Positions 14,649 through 23,400 are shown, numbered from the stretch's first letter. The stretch is 64,000 nt of DNA from Streptomyces xylophagus (GCF_000716435.1 NZ_JNWO01000016.1:179907-243906); one strand, 5' to 3'. The notes: a model not told the origin generated them from the letters alone. Translations and numbers: made by a program.

Positions 14649-16217
14649 TCAGCGGAACTCGGCCAGCCGCGGCCGCAGTCCGAGGGCGGTGAGCGCGGCG
14701 GCTGCGAGGAGGGCGCCGAGTGCCCAGGGCAGCAGCCGGGTGACGTCCGAGCGGCCGTGCGCGACGAACCCGTCGAAGTGCCGCTCGTTGATGGCGGTCA
14801 CCTTGTCCAGCGCGTCCATCCAGGCTTCGAAGTGCGCGTTCGACGTGCCCGGCTCCCAGCCCATGCAGAACTCCACGGCCTCGCGCTCCTTTCCGGCGGC
14901 CAGCAGCGCCCGGATCTCGCGGTCGTCGCGCTGGTAGACGGCGTACGTCTCGACGGTCTTCTCTGCCGCGGCCCGCTCACCGGCGAAGGTGATGTTGTCC
15001 AGCTCGCGCCGGAACTCGCCGGTGAAGCGTGGGTCTTGGTGGTCGGTCCGGTACTCCCGCCAGGTGACGGCGAGTTGGGCGTCGTAGGTGTCGAGGGTCG
15101 CGCCCCGGATGCCGTACAGCTCCTGGGACTTGGTGAGGAACGACCGCGCGTACTGGGGGCGGCGTTGGGGGTCGAGGAGGTAGCGGCTCTCGTCGGCGTT
15201 GGCGTCGTAGGCGATCGCGCGGGCGCGGGAGAGTGCGACGACGGAGTCGAAGGCGTCGCGGCGGGCGCCGTGCAGGTTCTCCCTGGTGGCGGAGAGCAGT
15301 TGGGTGCCGAGGAGGACGGCGAGGAGGGTGCAGACGGTGGCGGCGAGCAGGATCGGGGTCAGGGTCCGCTGGAAGCGGCGGGAGAGGTACCACTGCAGGA
15401 GACCGAGCACCGCGAGCAGCAGCACACCGAGCGCGACGACCGCCATGAGCTGGGCGGAGAGCGCGGAACTGGCCGCCGTGTACGCCGAGTTGAACACGGC
15501 GTTGTTGGAGGACACCAAGTCCCGTGCCTCGGGCAGGAGTTGCCGCTGGAGCAGGTCGGTCGCCCGGCGGTAGTCGGTCAGCGCGGCGGTCCTGCCGCCG
15601 GTGTGGTCGTCGTTCTCCAGGGCGCGGCCGACGAGTTCCTGGTACTCGGCGAAGGAGTCGGTGAGGGACTCCACGGTCCGTTCGTCGGCCCGGTCGCCCT
15701 GCGCGGCCACGGCGAGGGTGCGCAGGTCGTGCCCGATCTCGTCCCGGGAGTCGCCGTAGAACCCGGTTGCCTTCTCGTACGGCGTCTGCAGTCGCCCCGT
15801 GCCCGCGTCGCCGTTGGACAGCAGGAGGTTGGCGACCTGGGCGTCCATGTCGTTGAGGGCGAGTTCGAGGTCGGCGGCGCTGGTGGTGCGGGGTGCGTCG
15901 CGGCCGGCCACGGTGTTCCAGGTGCCGGAGGCGGCGAGGCCGGCCAGGGTGAGGAGGACGGCCAGGGCGGTGGCGAGCAGGACCGTGGCCGCGCGCAGAA
16001 GGCGCAGCCGCGCGGGCACGGTGGCCCAGTAGCGGCGGCGCAGAGCGGCCCGCGCGGCCACGGTCCGATGCCGCAGGCGGTGCCCCGGGGCGCCCGGCCG
16101 CGACCCCCCTCCCGGCCGCTGACCGGGGTCGCCCCCGGGCGGGACGACCGCTTCCCCTTGTGGCGGCGCGGCGGCCTCCGGCTGAGGTCTCCGCGATGTT
16201 CCGGCCGTGATGGTCAC
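14649..16217 (-). CDS. Membrane protein with two extracellular helical regions
   Basis: A 522-residue protein with a Pro/Gly-rich cytoplasmic N-terminus of about 70 residues, a first helix near 75-100, a long external helical segment to about 250, two helices near 255-310, a second external segment to about 490 and a last helix near 490-515. The external parts resemble four-helix-bundle sensor domains of chemoreceptors or kinases, but no kinase, HAMP or GGDEF output domain follows. The start is GTG at 16217, with a GGGAGGG ribosome site immediately before it; the frame is open seven codons further. It is a single gene on the minus strand. Function unknown; ligand sensing or interaction with a partner kinase encoded elsewhere is possible. 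Confidence 0.7.
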   Translation of the reverse strand: MTITAGTSRRPQPEAAAPPQGEAVVPPGGDPGQRPGGGSRPGAPGHRLRHRTVAARAALRRRYWATVPARLRLLRAATVLLATALAVLLTLAGLAASGTWNTVAGRDAPRTTSAADLELALNDMDAQVANLLLSNGDAGTGRLQTPYEKATGFYGDSRDEIGHDLRTLAVAAQGDRADERTVESLTDSFAEYQELVGRALENDDHTGGRTAALTDYRRATDLLQRQLLPEARDLVSSNNAVFNSAYTAASSALSAQLMAVVALGVLLLAVLGLLQWYLSRRFQRTLTPILLAATVCTLLAVLLGTQLLSATRENLHGARRDAFDSVVALSRARAIAYDANADESRYLLDPQRRPQYARSFLTKSQELYGIRGATLDTYDAQLAVTWREYRTDHQDPRFTGEFRRELDNITFAGERAAAEKTVETYAVYQRDDREIRALLAAGKEREAVEFCMGWEPGTSNAHFEAWMDALDKVTAINERHFDGFVAHGRSDVTRLLPWALGALLAAAALTALGLRPRLAEFR

Positions 16218-16697
16218 GGTCCCTCCCTGCCACGCCACGGACGGTCGTCCGTCCCCCGTGCCGATCAGTCTGCGACCGGATCAGGCCGGGAATGACGCGC
16301 GTTGACACGCTCCTGACGCGTTCTCAGGCGGGCTTGACGGGACCTTGACGCCGTCGCGGACCGGCCCCGTATGAGAGCCGCAAATTCCTTGCTGAGCAGG
16401 GGTGTTCCGGGCTTGGCCGGTACTAGATTCCCTCACGGCCCCCGAGGAGGCGCGCGGGTGTCGGCGGCCTCACGGTTGCTGGAGTCCCCCGCCGGAGCGG
16501 CTCCCGGCGGCCGGGTGCCTGCCGGAGGGGCGGGCACCGGCGCACGGCATGCCATCGGCGTCCCATGCCGATGTCCGTGCGCCACCGTGCGGTCAGGCCG
16601 CCCTATGGCAGCAACAGGCAGTGTCCGCACCGCAGTTCGCGGCGCGCGGTGGCTGGTTTCCGAACGCGGCCGGGGGTGGGCGTCCGAACGCGCCGGG
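16218..16697. other. 480-bp intergenic region, possible decayed gene start
   Basis: Upstream of the membrane protein. A TTGACA-like box near 16300 and a TACTAGAT box near 16426 precede GAGGAGG (16444-16450) and a GTG at 16458. The frame that follows runs antisense into the MerR gene and does not look coding, so it may be the 5' remnant of a lost gene. Nothing else is recognisable. Confidence 0.3.
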
Positions 16698-17429
16698 TCA
16701 CGGCTCCAGTTGGGCGCGGATGAGCGTGTCGAGTCGCCGCCATGCCGGGGACGAGGCGTTGACCGTGCCCTGGATGAGGGCGGGGATCTCGGAGCCCGTG
16801 TCCAACTCGGGCGGTTCGTCGGGGCCGTAGCGCTCCCGGTGTGCCTCGGCGATCCGGTGGGCGAGGGCGTCGATGCGGGGATCGGCGGCGGCGAGGTCGT
16901 GCGCGCGGTCGTAGTCGAGGAAGAGCTGTCGTAGCGCCGGGTCGGTCAGGGTCTCGGCCTGGTCGTGGAACAGGGTGATCGCGTGGTCCGGATGGGTGGC
17001 GAACACGAGGATCCACAGGTCGCGTTGCAGGTCGACCCAGCGCGGGGTGAACCCCCAGAGGGCCAGGTCCTCCAGGTGGGCGCCGACCTCGGTGGGCAGG
17101 AGGGTCAGTTCACCGGCGGCGAGTCGGCGCAAGCGCCCCCGCATCGCCTGCAAGCCGTGGATGCGGGCGGTGAGTTCGTCGTCGATCTCGCGCAGCGCCT
17201 GCTGGAACTCCTCGTCGGCCGCCGATCTCAGGTCCCGGATACGGGCCAGGGGAACGCCGGCTTCGGCGAGCGTGCGGATCTTGATCAGGTCGATGGCGTC
17301 GTGCGCGCCGTAGCGGCGGTAGCCGGACGCGTCGCGGTCGGGCTCGGGGAGCAGCCCCTTGTCGTGGTAGACGCGGATGGTCTTGATCGACACCCCGACA
17401 TACCCGGCCAGCTGCCCGATGGTGATCAC
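16698..17429 (-). CDS. MerR-family transcriptional regulator
   Basis: This 243-residue regulator has the MerR winged helix-turn-helix at residues 2-70 (ITIGQLAGYVGVSIKTIRVYHDKGLLPEPDRDASGYRRY), a dimerisation coiled coil at about 80-120, and a C-terminal effector domain of about 120 residues that is mainly helical (FTPRWVDLQRDLW...LFHDQAETLTDPALRQLFLDYDRAHDL). The effector part resembles ligand-binding MerR proteins of the TipA-like group, not the metal-binding ones, because it lacks a cysteine loop. GTG at 17429 is the start that gives the canonical N-terminus. It is divergent from the small gene at 17484 with a MerR-type dyad between them, so it probably controls both. The ligand is unknown. 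Confidence 0.9.
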   Translation of the reverse strand: MITIGQLAGYVGVSIKTIRVYHDKGLLPEPDRDASGYRRYGAHDAIDLIKIRTLAEAGVPLARIRDLRSAADEEFQQALREIDDELTARIHGLQAMRGRLRRLAAGELTLLPTEVGAHLEDLALWGFTPRWVDLQRDLWILVFATHPDHAITLFHDQAETLTDPALRQLFLDYDRAHDLAAADPRIDALAHRIAEAHRERYGPDEPPELDTGSEIPALIQGTVNASSPAWRRLDTLIRAQLEP

Positions 17430-17445
17430 ACGGTCATGGTCCCAC

Positions 17446-17477
17446 TTGACCTTGCCCCTGGGGCAGGGGCGCAGGAT
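17446..17477 (+). promoter_or_regulatory. MerR-type promoter with 19-bp dyad in an over-long spacer
   Basis: TTGACC (17446-17451) and CAGGAT (17472-17477) are 20 bases apart, longer than optimal. Inside is a 19-bp dyad centred on 17459 (CCtTGCCCC-T-GGGGCAgGG, 17450-17468). This is the classical layout where a bound MerR activator twists the promoter. The -10 ends six bases before the ATG at 17484, which implies a leaderless transcript. Confidence 0.75.
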
Positions 17478-17483
17478 GGCGGC

Positions 17484-17771
17484 ATGGCGAAGACGAATGT
17501 GGACCGGGAGACCCTGCGCGAGCTGGCCGACGAGGGCAACGAGACCGCTCTGGACCGGCTGGCCGACCTCGCCGACGAGACCGGCGACCTCGGTGAGCTG
17601 AGCGAGCTGTTGGACGAAGGGTCCCTGCGTGCCGGGTTCCTGCTCACCCGGCGTGCGGTGGCGGCGAGGGATCTGCGCGAGCTGCAACGGATCTCCGACG
17701 CGGGGTACGAAGAGGCCGGGGGCGAGCTGGAACGGCTGCTGACGGCACCGGGCGACGGGGGTCAGGACTGA
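17484..17771 (+). CDS. Small helical repeat-like protein, MerR target
   Basis: A 95-residue acidic, helical, cytoplasmic protein without signal peptide. The segment NETALDRLADLADETGDLGELSELLDEG looks like short HEAT/tetratricopeptide-type helix pairs. Its start at 17484 is supported by the MerR-type promoter, whose predicted transcription start falls on or next to the ATG. Similar small proteins sit beside MerR regulators in other Streptomyces, from memory. Function unknown. Confidence 0.7.
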   Translation: MAKTNVDRETLRELADEGNETALDRLADLADETGDLGELSELLDEGSLRAGFLLTRRAVAARDLRELQRISDAGYEEAGGELERLLTAPGDGGQD

Positions 17772-17890
17772 ACGATCCAACCGGCCGCGCCCATCGATTT
17801 CACCCGGTAACTGCCTTGCCCACGGCGGGCCTCGCCCTGGTGGTAGGGCCTGGACCGGTGGACCGTCGTGCGTGGCACGGGTGCAACCAG

Positions 17891-17980
17891 GTGCAACTGA
17901 CGGACGAGGAACGGGAGTTCATCGGGCCCTACCCCTCGATCGACGAGTACGGCCGTACCCCGAGCGGCTGCGGCAGCAGC
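17891..17980 (+). pseudogene. IS5-type transposase N-terminal relic, frameshifted
   Basis: From GTG at 17891 the reading VQLTDEEREFIGPY.SIDEYG matches, by recall, the N-terminus of Streptomyces IS5-family transposases (LTDxEWEFIxPYLPxGxxG). The match resumes one frame over as PYPERLRQQ. Losing a single C near 17953 explains the shift. The similarity stops at about 17980. No terminal repeats were found. Confidence 0.55.
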
Positions 17981-18375
17981 CCCCCGTTCGTGGGCATCGA
18001 GCTCGTCGACCGCCGACCTCGCCGGCGCCCGGCCTCCGCCGAATCGCTCCCACTGTCGGGTACCGGCCCGCTGTCCGGTCAGCCCGCCACCTCAACTCCC
18101 CCATCCCGCCCGCCCCGACACCCCCGGCTCCCCCGTCCCGCCCGCCCTGTAGGCACCCCGTCAAGAACCCGACGGCGCGGCGTCAAAGTGGCGACGAGAC
18201 AGGGGTGTCCCGCGTTCGAGGCGTAAGACTGGCCCTCGCGGACAGAGCGGCGCGGGCCTCTCCGCGGTGCGAAGGGGACTCGACGCAATGTCCGCCGCCG
18301 CTCCACGGGCGAAGCCCCGTTCATCGACCTCGACGGCGATCCCGGCGATCACCGTCAGCCGGGACCGGCCCTTGT
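17981..18375. other. Intergenic remainder after the transposase relic
   Basis: GC-rich stretch between the relic and the kup stop. I see no convincing reading frame, repeat or promoter. It may be degraded insertion-sequence DNA. Confidence 0.35.
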
Positions 18376-20346
18376 CTACACCTCGATGTGCGAGCCCATG
18401 ATGACCGTGCGGTCGCGGGGAAGGCCGAAGTGCTCGGCGGCGTCGGCGGTGATGTAGGAGGTGGTGATGAACAGCCGTTTGCGCCACGGTGCCATCGTCC
18501 GTGCCTTGCCGGGCCGCAGCTCGATCTTCGACAGGAAGTAGGACGCCTGCTCGATCTGCAACGGCCCCTCGGTCTCGGCCGGGTCGAGCAGGGCCAGCGT
18601 GCCGGGGATGTCCGGTGTCTCCATGTAGCCGAACCGGGCGGTGACATGGACGATCCCGTCGTCGGCGTAGCCGAGGCCGTCGACGACGATGCGCTGGTCG
18701 GCAGGGACACGGGGTACGGGCTCGGTCTCGATGGAGAGGATCACGACCTGCTCGTGCCGCACATGGTTGTGTTCCACGTTGGCGCGCATGGCCAACGGCG
18801 CGGTCTCCTTGCCCCGGTTGAGGAAGACGGCCGTGCCGGGGACCTCGATCACCGGCCTTTCCCCGCTGCGGAGTTGGTCGACGAACTCGCGCAGGGACCC
18901 TTCGTGCTCGGCTCGTTCCGCGGTGACGAGTTGACGGCCGCGCTGCCAGGTCGTCATGACGGTGAACGCGGTGAGGCCGATCAGCAGCGGCAGCCACGCG
19001 CCGTGCACGAGCTTGGTCAGGTTGGCCGCCACGAACAGCAGGTCGACGGTGAGCAGAAGGGTCGCGCCGGTCACCAGCAGCCACACGGGCGTGGCCCACT
19101 TCGCGCGGGCGACGTAGAAGAACAGCAGGGTGGTGATGGTGATGGTGCCGGTGACCGCCATGCCGAAGGCGAAGGCCAGGGCCGTGGAGCTGCGGAACGC
19201 GAAGACCAGAGTGAGGACCGAGACCATCAGCAGCCAGTTGATCCAGGGGACGTAGATCTGGCCGATGGTGGACTCGGAGGTGTGCGCGATCCGGAGTCTC
19301 GGCAGGTAGCCGAGCTGGGCGGCCTGGGCGGCGACCGAGTACGCGCCGGTGATCACCGCCTGGGAGGCGATCACCGTGGCGGCCGTGGCAAGTAGGACCA
19401 TCGGCCAGCGCCCCCAGTCGGGGACGAGGAGGAAGAACGGGCTGCTGATGTTGGCCGGGTCGTCGAGGATCAGCGCGCCCTGGCCGAGGTAGCTCAGGAC
19501 GCAGGCGGGGAAGACGAGGAACAGCCAGCCGCGGGTGATGGCGCGGCGGCCGAAGTGCCCCATGTCCGCGTAGAGCGCCTCCGCGCCGGTGACCGCGAGC
19601 ACGACCGCGGCGAGCGCGAAGAAGGCGGTGCCGAAGTGGCCGAAGAGAAAGCCCAGCGCGTAACTCGGCCACAGCGCCCGGAGGATGGCCGGGTGGTCGG
19701 CGATCCCGACGACTCCGCACGCGCCGATGGCCGTGAACCAGAGGATCATGACCGGCCCGAACACCCGGCCCACCGCGGCGGTTCCCCGGCTCTGCACCAG
19801 GAACAACAGCACGATGATCACCGCCGTGACGGGCACGACCGCACTGCCCAGCGACGGCTCGACGACCTTGAGCCCCTCGACCGCGGACAGCACCGAGATC
19901 GCCGGGGTGATCATGCTGTCGCCGAAGAACAGCGACGCTCCGAAGATGCCAAGTCCGGCCAGTACTACGGCGGTTCGCCCACCGTGCTGCGAACCCCAGC
20001 GCCGCAGCAGGGTGATCAGCGCCATGATGCCGCCCTCGCCCTCGTTGTCGGCGCGCATCGCCAGCAGCACATAGGTGACCGTGACGATGACCATCACCGA
20101 CCAGAAGACTAGCGACACCACCCCGTACACGTTCTGTGTGCTGACCGGGACCGGGTGCGGGTCACTCGGGTTGAACACGGTCTGCAGGGTGTAGATCGGG
20201 CTCGTCCCGATGTCACCGAAGACCACACCGAGCGCACCGATCACCACCGCGAGCCGCACCGCGTCCCGCGCGCTCCCCCGGGGCGCCTCCGGCAGCCCCG
20301 GCGCGGATGCTCCGGCCGCCTCGTCCCCGTCCCCACGATCCGCCAT
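18376..20346 (-). CDS. kup: KUP-family potassium uptake transporter
   Basis: This 656-residue K+ transporter has the family N-terminus GALGVVFGDIGTSPIYTLQTVF at residues 37-58, a hydrophobic core of about 12 helices to near residue 450, and a hydrophilic C-terminal domain of about 200 residues. KUP/HAK proteins are K+/H+ symporters used at low potassium or low pH. The acidic residue of the GDIGTSP signature is present. The ATG at 20346 has GGAGGA six bases upstream. It is a single minus-strand gene. I saw no ydaO (c-di-AMP) riboswitch in its short leader. Confidence 0.95.
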   Translation of the reverse strand: MADRGDGDEAAGASAPGLPEAPRGSARDAVRLAVVIGALGVVFGDIGTSPIYTLQTVFNPSDPHPVPVSTQNVYGVVSLVFWSVMVIVTVTYVLLAMRADNEGEGGIMALITLLRRWGSQHGGRTAVVLAGLGIFGASLFFGDSMITPAISVLSAVEGLKVVEPSLGSAVVPVTAVIIVLLFLVQSRGTAAVGRVFGPVMILWFTAIGACGVVGIADHPAILRALWPSYALGFLFGHFGTAFFALAAVVLAVTGAEALYADMGHFGRRAITRGWLFLVFPACVLSYLGQGALILDDPANISSPFFLLVPDWGRWPMVLLATAATVIASQAVITGAYSVAAQAAQLGYLPRLRIAHTSESTIGQIYVPWINWLLMVSVLTLVFAFRSSTALAFAFGMAVTGTITITTLLFFYVARAKWATPVWLLVTGATLLLTVDLLFVAANLTKLVHGAWLPLLIGLTAFTVMTTWQRGRQLVTAERAEHEGSLREFVDQLRSGERPVIEVPGTAVFLNRGKETAPLAMRANVEHNHVRHEQVVILSIETEPVPRVPADQRIVVDGLGYADDGIVHVTARFGYMETPDIPGTLALLDPAETEGPLQIEQASYFLSKIELRPGKARTMAPWRKRLFITTSYITADAAEHFGLPRDRTVIMGSHIEV

Positions 20347-20419
20347 GGTGATCCTCCTCCTCGCGGACCGCGATGCCGCGCGCCCGGTGCGTCGGGGCGG
20401 ACACTACCCACACCCCGGC

Positions 20420-20566
20420 GCAGCGGAAGGTCTCACAGACGTCGCCGATGTACGTGTCGGGGTTTTCGTAGTGGCCGAAGTGGCCGCCCTTGTCATGGGC
20501 GTTGACGTTGATCACGTTGAACGTGCCGCGGGTGGCCAAGCCTTTGGCGGTCATCCCTCGGTTCAT
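20420..20566 (-). pseudogene. C-terminal fragment of an epoxide hydrolase-like alpha/beta hydrolase
   Basis: The reading NVNAHDKGGHFGHYENPDTYIGDVCETFR resembles the C-terminal end of epoxide hydrolases and haloalkane dehalogenases (GGHF...E.P...DVR.FFR), including the catalytic histidine. The frame has no stop before the kup start, but the similarity ends near 20420 and nothing homologous lies upstream, so only the tail remains. Deletion during rearrangement is likely. Confidence 0.42.
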
Positions 20567-20638
20567 GACCCATCACCCCACCCTGCTGGACTCGGAGGTC
20601 CAGTCATCACACCGGGACGCGAGGGTCAACCCTCCAGG

Positions 20639-21313
20639 TCATCCGCCAGCCCCCAGGCGGAGGGCCAGGTCGTGGGCGGTGGTGCTGGTGAGGCTGCCGA
20701 CGACGGCGATATGGCCCTCGGTGAGAGGGGCGGCCACGGAGGGCACGCTCCAGAGTTCGCCGTCGATGACGACGGCGAACTCGTTGCGTGGGGCCGGGGC
20801 CGTGGCGAGGGTGCTGGTGAGGTCGGCGAGGCGGGTGCGGTCGGCGGGGCCGAGAGTCAGGTCCACCTCCCATTCGCCGTGGTAATTGCGAGCCTTCGCG
20901 GAGACGGCCCGGACGTCGGTCATGCCCTTGGTCCGGTCGACCTGGACGCAGTACGCCGGGCTGCCCTCGGTCGCGCGCAGGGTGTAGCCGTCGCCGCCGG
21001 GGGCGCAGGCGCGCTCCGTGGCCGAGGTGACCGGCAGGATGGAGAGCCGGGCCGCCTTCTCGGTGTTCCCCGCGGCGGGCCGCTCCAGGTTCACGTGCGG
21101 CATCGCGCCGTCCGCGACGGCGACTCCGCCGACTGCGACCACCGCGGCGACGGCGACGCCGACTCCGGCGCGGGCCAGCCGCTGCCGCCGCCGGGCGACC
21201 CGCAGCGCACCGTCGGCCAGGCCGACCAGGTAGGGACCGGCGGCGTCACCCCCGCCCTCCTGGACATGGGTGTGCAGGGCATCGTGCAGGGGGTGTTCGG
21301 TCGGGTCGTTCAT
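20639..21313 (-). CDS. Membrane protein with SecD-like domain, sigma-factor partner
   Basis: A 224-residue single-pass protein with a cytoplasmic N-terminus of about 40 residues, a helix near 45-68, then an external part. The C-terminal 80 residues (WEVDLTLGPADRTRLADLTS...NEFAVVIDGELWSVPSV...GHIAVVGSLTSTTAHDLALRL) match the small extracytoplasmic domain of SecD/SecDF. Its ATG at 21313 overlaps the sigma-factor stop (ATGA). This position and topology suggest it anchors or regulates that sigma factor, although it lacks a ZAS-type zinc motif. The short cytoplasmic N-terminus would have to make the contact. Confidence 0.72.
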   Translation of the reverse strand: MNDPTEHPLHDALHTHVQEGGGDAAGPYLVGLADGALRVARRRQRLARAGVGVAVAAVVAVGGVAVADGAMPHVNLERPAAGNTEKAARLSILPVTSATERACAPGGDGYTLRATEGSPAYCVQVDRTKGMTDVRAVSAKARNYHGEWEVDLTLGPADRTRLADLTSTLATAPAPRNEFAVVIDGELWSVPSVAAPLTEGHIAVVGSLTSTTAHDLALRLGAGG

Positions 21314-21861
21314 GCGACGGCGCCCCTTCCGGAGGCAGCGGAGGGGGATGTGGTGGTCGATGGCTCCGCCTCGGCGAAGAAGGCGCGGAGGGAGGTCAGG
21401 GCCTTGTGGGTCTGGCTGCGGACCGTGCCCTGGGTGATGCCCAGGATCTCGGCGATCTCCGCATCCGGCCTGTCCTCGAAGTAACGCAGCACGACCACCG
21501 CGCGCTGCCGCTTGGGCAGCCGCCGCAGCGCGGCCATGATGTCGTGGCGCTGGACCACGGTGTCGGCCCAGTCGACGGCCTGCCCGGGCGAGTCCGGCAG
21601 CGCGTCGGTGACCGTCTCCCTGCCCCAGCCGAGCAGCCGGAAGCGGTCCACCTGGGCGTGGTAGAGCGCCCGGCGCACATAGGTCTCCGGCTGCTGCCGG
21701 TCGCGCAGCTTCGACCAGCGCCGGGCGGTGGACGCGAGCGCGGTCTGGAGCAGGTCGCGGCCCTGCTCCCAGTCCCCGGTCAGCAGGTACGCCGTGTGCA
21801 GCAGCGATCTCGACCGCGCCGCCACGAATGCGCGGAACTCGCGTTCCTCGTCGGCGTTCAA
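21310..21861 (-). CDS. SigE-type ECF sigma factor (Streptomyces SigE family)
   Basis: A 183-residue ECF sigma factor of the actinobacterial family often annotated SigE-type (not the cell-envelope SigE itself). Region 2 is at residues 5-75 (RSLLHTAYLLTGDWEQGRDLLQTALASTARRW) and region 4 at about 110-165 (LPKRQRAVVVLRYFEDRPDAEIAEILGITQGTVRSQTHKALTSLR). The start is TTG at 21861, with GGGAGGG five bases before it. It is followed, with a 4-bp overlap, by the SecD-like membrane protein, the usual sigma/anti-sigma arrangement. The target regulon is unknown. The GGAACT-N16-CGACT motif of the copper locus is not found before it. Confidence 0.9.
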   Translation of the reverse strand: MNADEEREFRAFVAARSRSLLHTAYLLTGDWEQGRDLLQTALASTARRWSKLRDRQQPETYVRRALYHAQVDRFRLLGWGRETVTDALPDSPGQAVDWADTVVQRHDIMAALRRLPKRQRAVVVLRYFEDRPDAEIAEILGITQGTVRSQTHKALTSLRAFFAEAEPSTTTSPSAASGRGAVA

Positions 21862-22165
21862 AGTGCCCTCCCTTGTTCCCCCGTAAAGACGGGTGCGGAA
21901 GGGAGTTCGACTGCCCTGCCGGACAGACTTTCTCAGCTACGGCCCTGTCTGCGGCCGCCGACGCCGTGACGACGAGTCCGGTGACCGTCCCGAACCCCGC
22001 CGTTCTCACGGCCTGACCCGGCGGCAGCAGCACCGACTGCGCCCAACTCTTGGCGCCGGGCAGCCCAGCTCACCGGCATCACGCAGGCGCCGACCGGCGC
22101 GGCGGCGACACGCGGTCCGTGACGGCCGCTGGGCCAAGCATGGCTATCCTCTGGGCCACGCGTGG
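21862..22165. other. 304-bp intergenic region with a 20-bp direct repeat
   Basis: Between the sigma gene and the esterase stop. Two copies of TGGGCCA.GC.TGGCTATCC at 22130-22149 and 22152-22171 differ at two positions, and the second runs into the esterase stop codon. No gene is seen. Confidence 0.6.
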
Positions 22166-23059
22166 CTATCCGGTGAGCCGCGCGGTCAGGAACCGTCCGG
22201 CCCTGTCCAGCGCGGCGGTCGCCTCGTCGAGGAGGGGGCCGTAGGCCTGGAAGACGTGCGGTACCCCGGGGGTCACGTCCAGGGTGACCTCGACGTCCGC
22301 CGCGGCGGCACGCTGGGCGAGGCGTACGGCGTCGTCGAGGAGGACCTCGTGGGTGCCGACCTGGATGACGAGGGGCGGCAGGCCGGAGAGGTCGGCGAAG
22401 ACCGGGCTGATGAGGGCGAGCGCGGGGTCCTGGCCCGCCGTGTAGTCGGTGACCCGGGGTGCGAGGAGTTCCCGGTTGAGCAGCGGGTCGGCGTCCCGCT
22501 TGGTGTCGATGCTCGGTCCGGCCAGGGTGAGGTCGGTGTACGGCGACATGACGTAGGCGGCGGCCGGCAACGGCAGCCCGTGGTCGCGGGCGTTGACCAG
22601 GGTGGCGACCGCGAGTCCACCGCCCGCCGACTCGCCCGCGAAGACGATGTCCGAGGCGGCGACGCCTTCGCCGAGGAGGGCTTCGTAGGCTGCCAGCGCG
22701 TCGTCCACGGCGGCCGGATACGGGTGCTCGGGGGCGAGCCGGTAGTCGACGGAGAAGGCCTTGGCACTGGTCCGGCGGCCGACCTGCGAGGCCAGCCCTG
22801 CGGCGCTGAAGGCGTCCCCCAGGACGTAGACACCGCCGTGGAAGTACAGGACGACGTGCCGGGGTTCGACCCCGTCGACCGTGATCTCGGCGACGGGGAC
22901 CCCGCCCAACGTGCCTGATTTCACGGTCACTTCGGGAGGCAGTGGCTGCGCCGACGTCAACTCGTGCAGCCGGCGCCGCTGTTCCTCGACGGTACTGCCG
23001 ACGGGGAAGGCGGACTGGCGCAGGATCGCGTCGAGGGTCTGTTGCTGCTCGGTGCTCAC
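22166..23059 (-). CDS. HSL-family alpha/beta hydrolase (esterase)
   Basis: This 297-residue hormone-sensitive-lipase-type esterase has the oxyanion motif HGGVYVLGD at about 76-84, preceded by VVLYF, the nucleophile elbow GESAGGG near 146, and the C-terminal GVPHVFQ that carries the catalytic histidine. It hydrolyses short or medium acyl esters in this family; the natural substrate is unknown. The GTG start at 23059 overlaps the upstream gene stop as GTGA and has GGGAG about eight bases before it. The two genes form one unit. Confidence 0.9.
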   Translation of the reverse strand: MSTEQQQTLDAILRQSAFPVGSTVEEQRRRLHELTSAQPLPPEVTVKSGTLGGVPVAEITVDGVEPRHVVLYFHGGVYVLGDAFSAAGLASQVGRRTSAKAFSVDYRLAPEHPYPAAVDDALAAYEALLGEGVAASDIVFAGESAGGGLAVATLVNARDHGLPLPAAAYVMSPYTDLTLAGPSIDTKRDADPLLNRELLAPRVTDYTAGQDPALALISPVFADLSGLPPLVIQVGTHEVLLDDAVRLAQRAAAADVEVTLDVTPGVPHVFQAYGPLLDEATAALDRAGRFLTARLTG

Positions 23060-23304
23060 GGAGCATCTCCCTTCGGTGGGGGCTGGTTCGGTCGCACACT
23101 CACTCTGCGGACTTCGAGGAGATCCAGGCCGAGGCACTCGATCTCGGAGAGGACGCCGAAGAGCGCCGCGGCGTCCGGCAGCAGCCCGGTGAGCACGGTG
23201 TCGGCGCCCTGCTGCTCCGGCTCGAACGCCGGGAACGCCGTCAGCAGGGTGGGGCCGAGATGGCCGTGGACCCGGATCTCGTACAGGACGGGATCGTCAC
23301 CCAT
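23056..23304 (-). CDS. Small conserved hypothetical protein upstream of esterase
   Basis: An 82-residue protein beginning MGDDPVLYEIRVHGHLGP. The pattern LYEIRV.G.LG..LL.AFP...TVLTG.L.D.AALFGVL..IE.LGLDLLEVRRV recurs in short Streptomyces proteins, from memory, and may be an alpha/beta ligand- or protein-binding fold. There are no catalytic residues or membrane segments. The ATG at 23304 is chosen because the pattern begins there; its ribosome site is weak. Its stop overlaps the esterase start by four bases. Confidence 0.65.
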   Translation of the reverse strand: MGDDPVLYEIRVHGHLGPTLLTAFPAFEPEQQGADTVLTGLLPDAAALFGVLSEIECLGLDLLEVRRVSVRPNQPPPKGDAP

Positions 23305-23360
23305 GCGCTCATGGTCGCGAGGGAGCAGGTGAATCCGCGTCACTGGATTCCGGTGACGCG

Positions 23361-23400
23361 GATGACGTTCAGGCACGGCGGATGACGTTCAGGCACGGCC
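23361..23400. repeat. Perfect-looking tandem 20-bp repeat
   Basis: GATGACGTTCAGGCACGGC plus one further base occurs twice in direct succession (23361-23380, 23381-23400). It lies in the leader of the small-protein/esterase operon. Confidence 0.75.

Noticed and set aside
20347..20420. c-di-AMP (ydaO-type) riboswitch before kup
   Set aside because: The leader is short and I found none of the conserved aptamer words.
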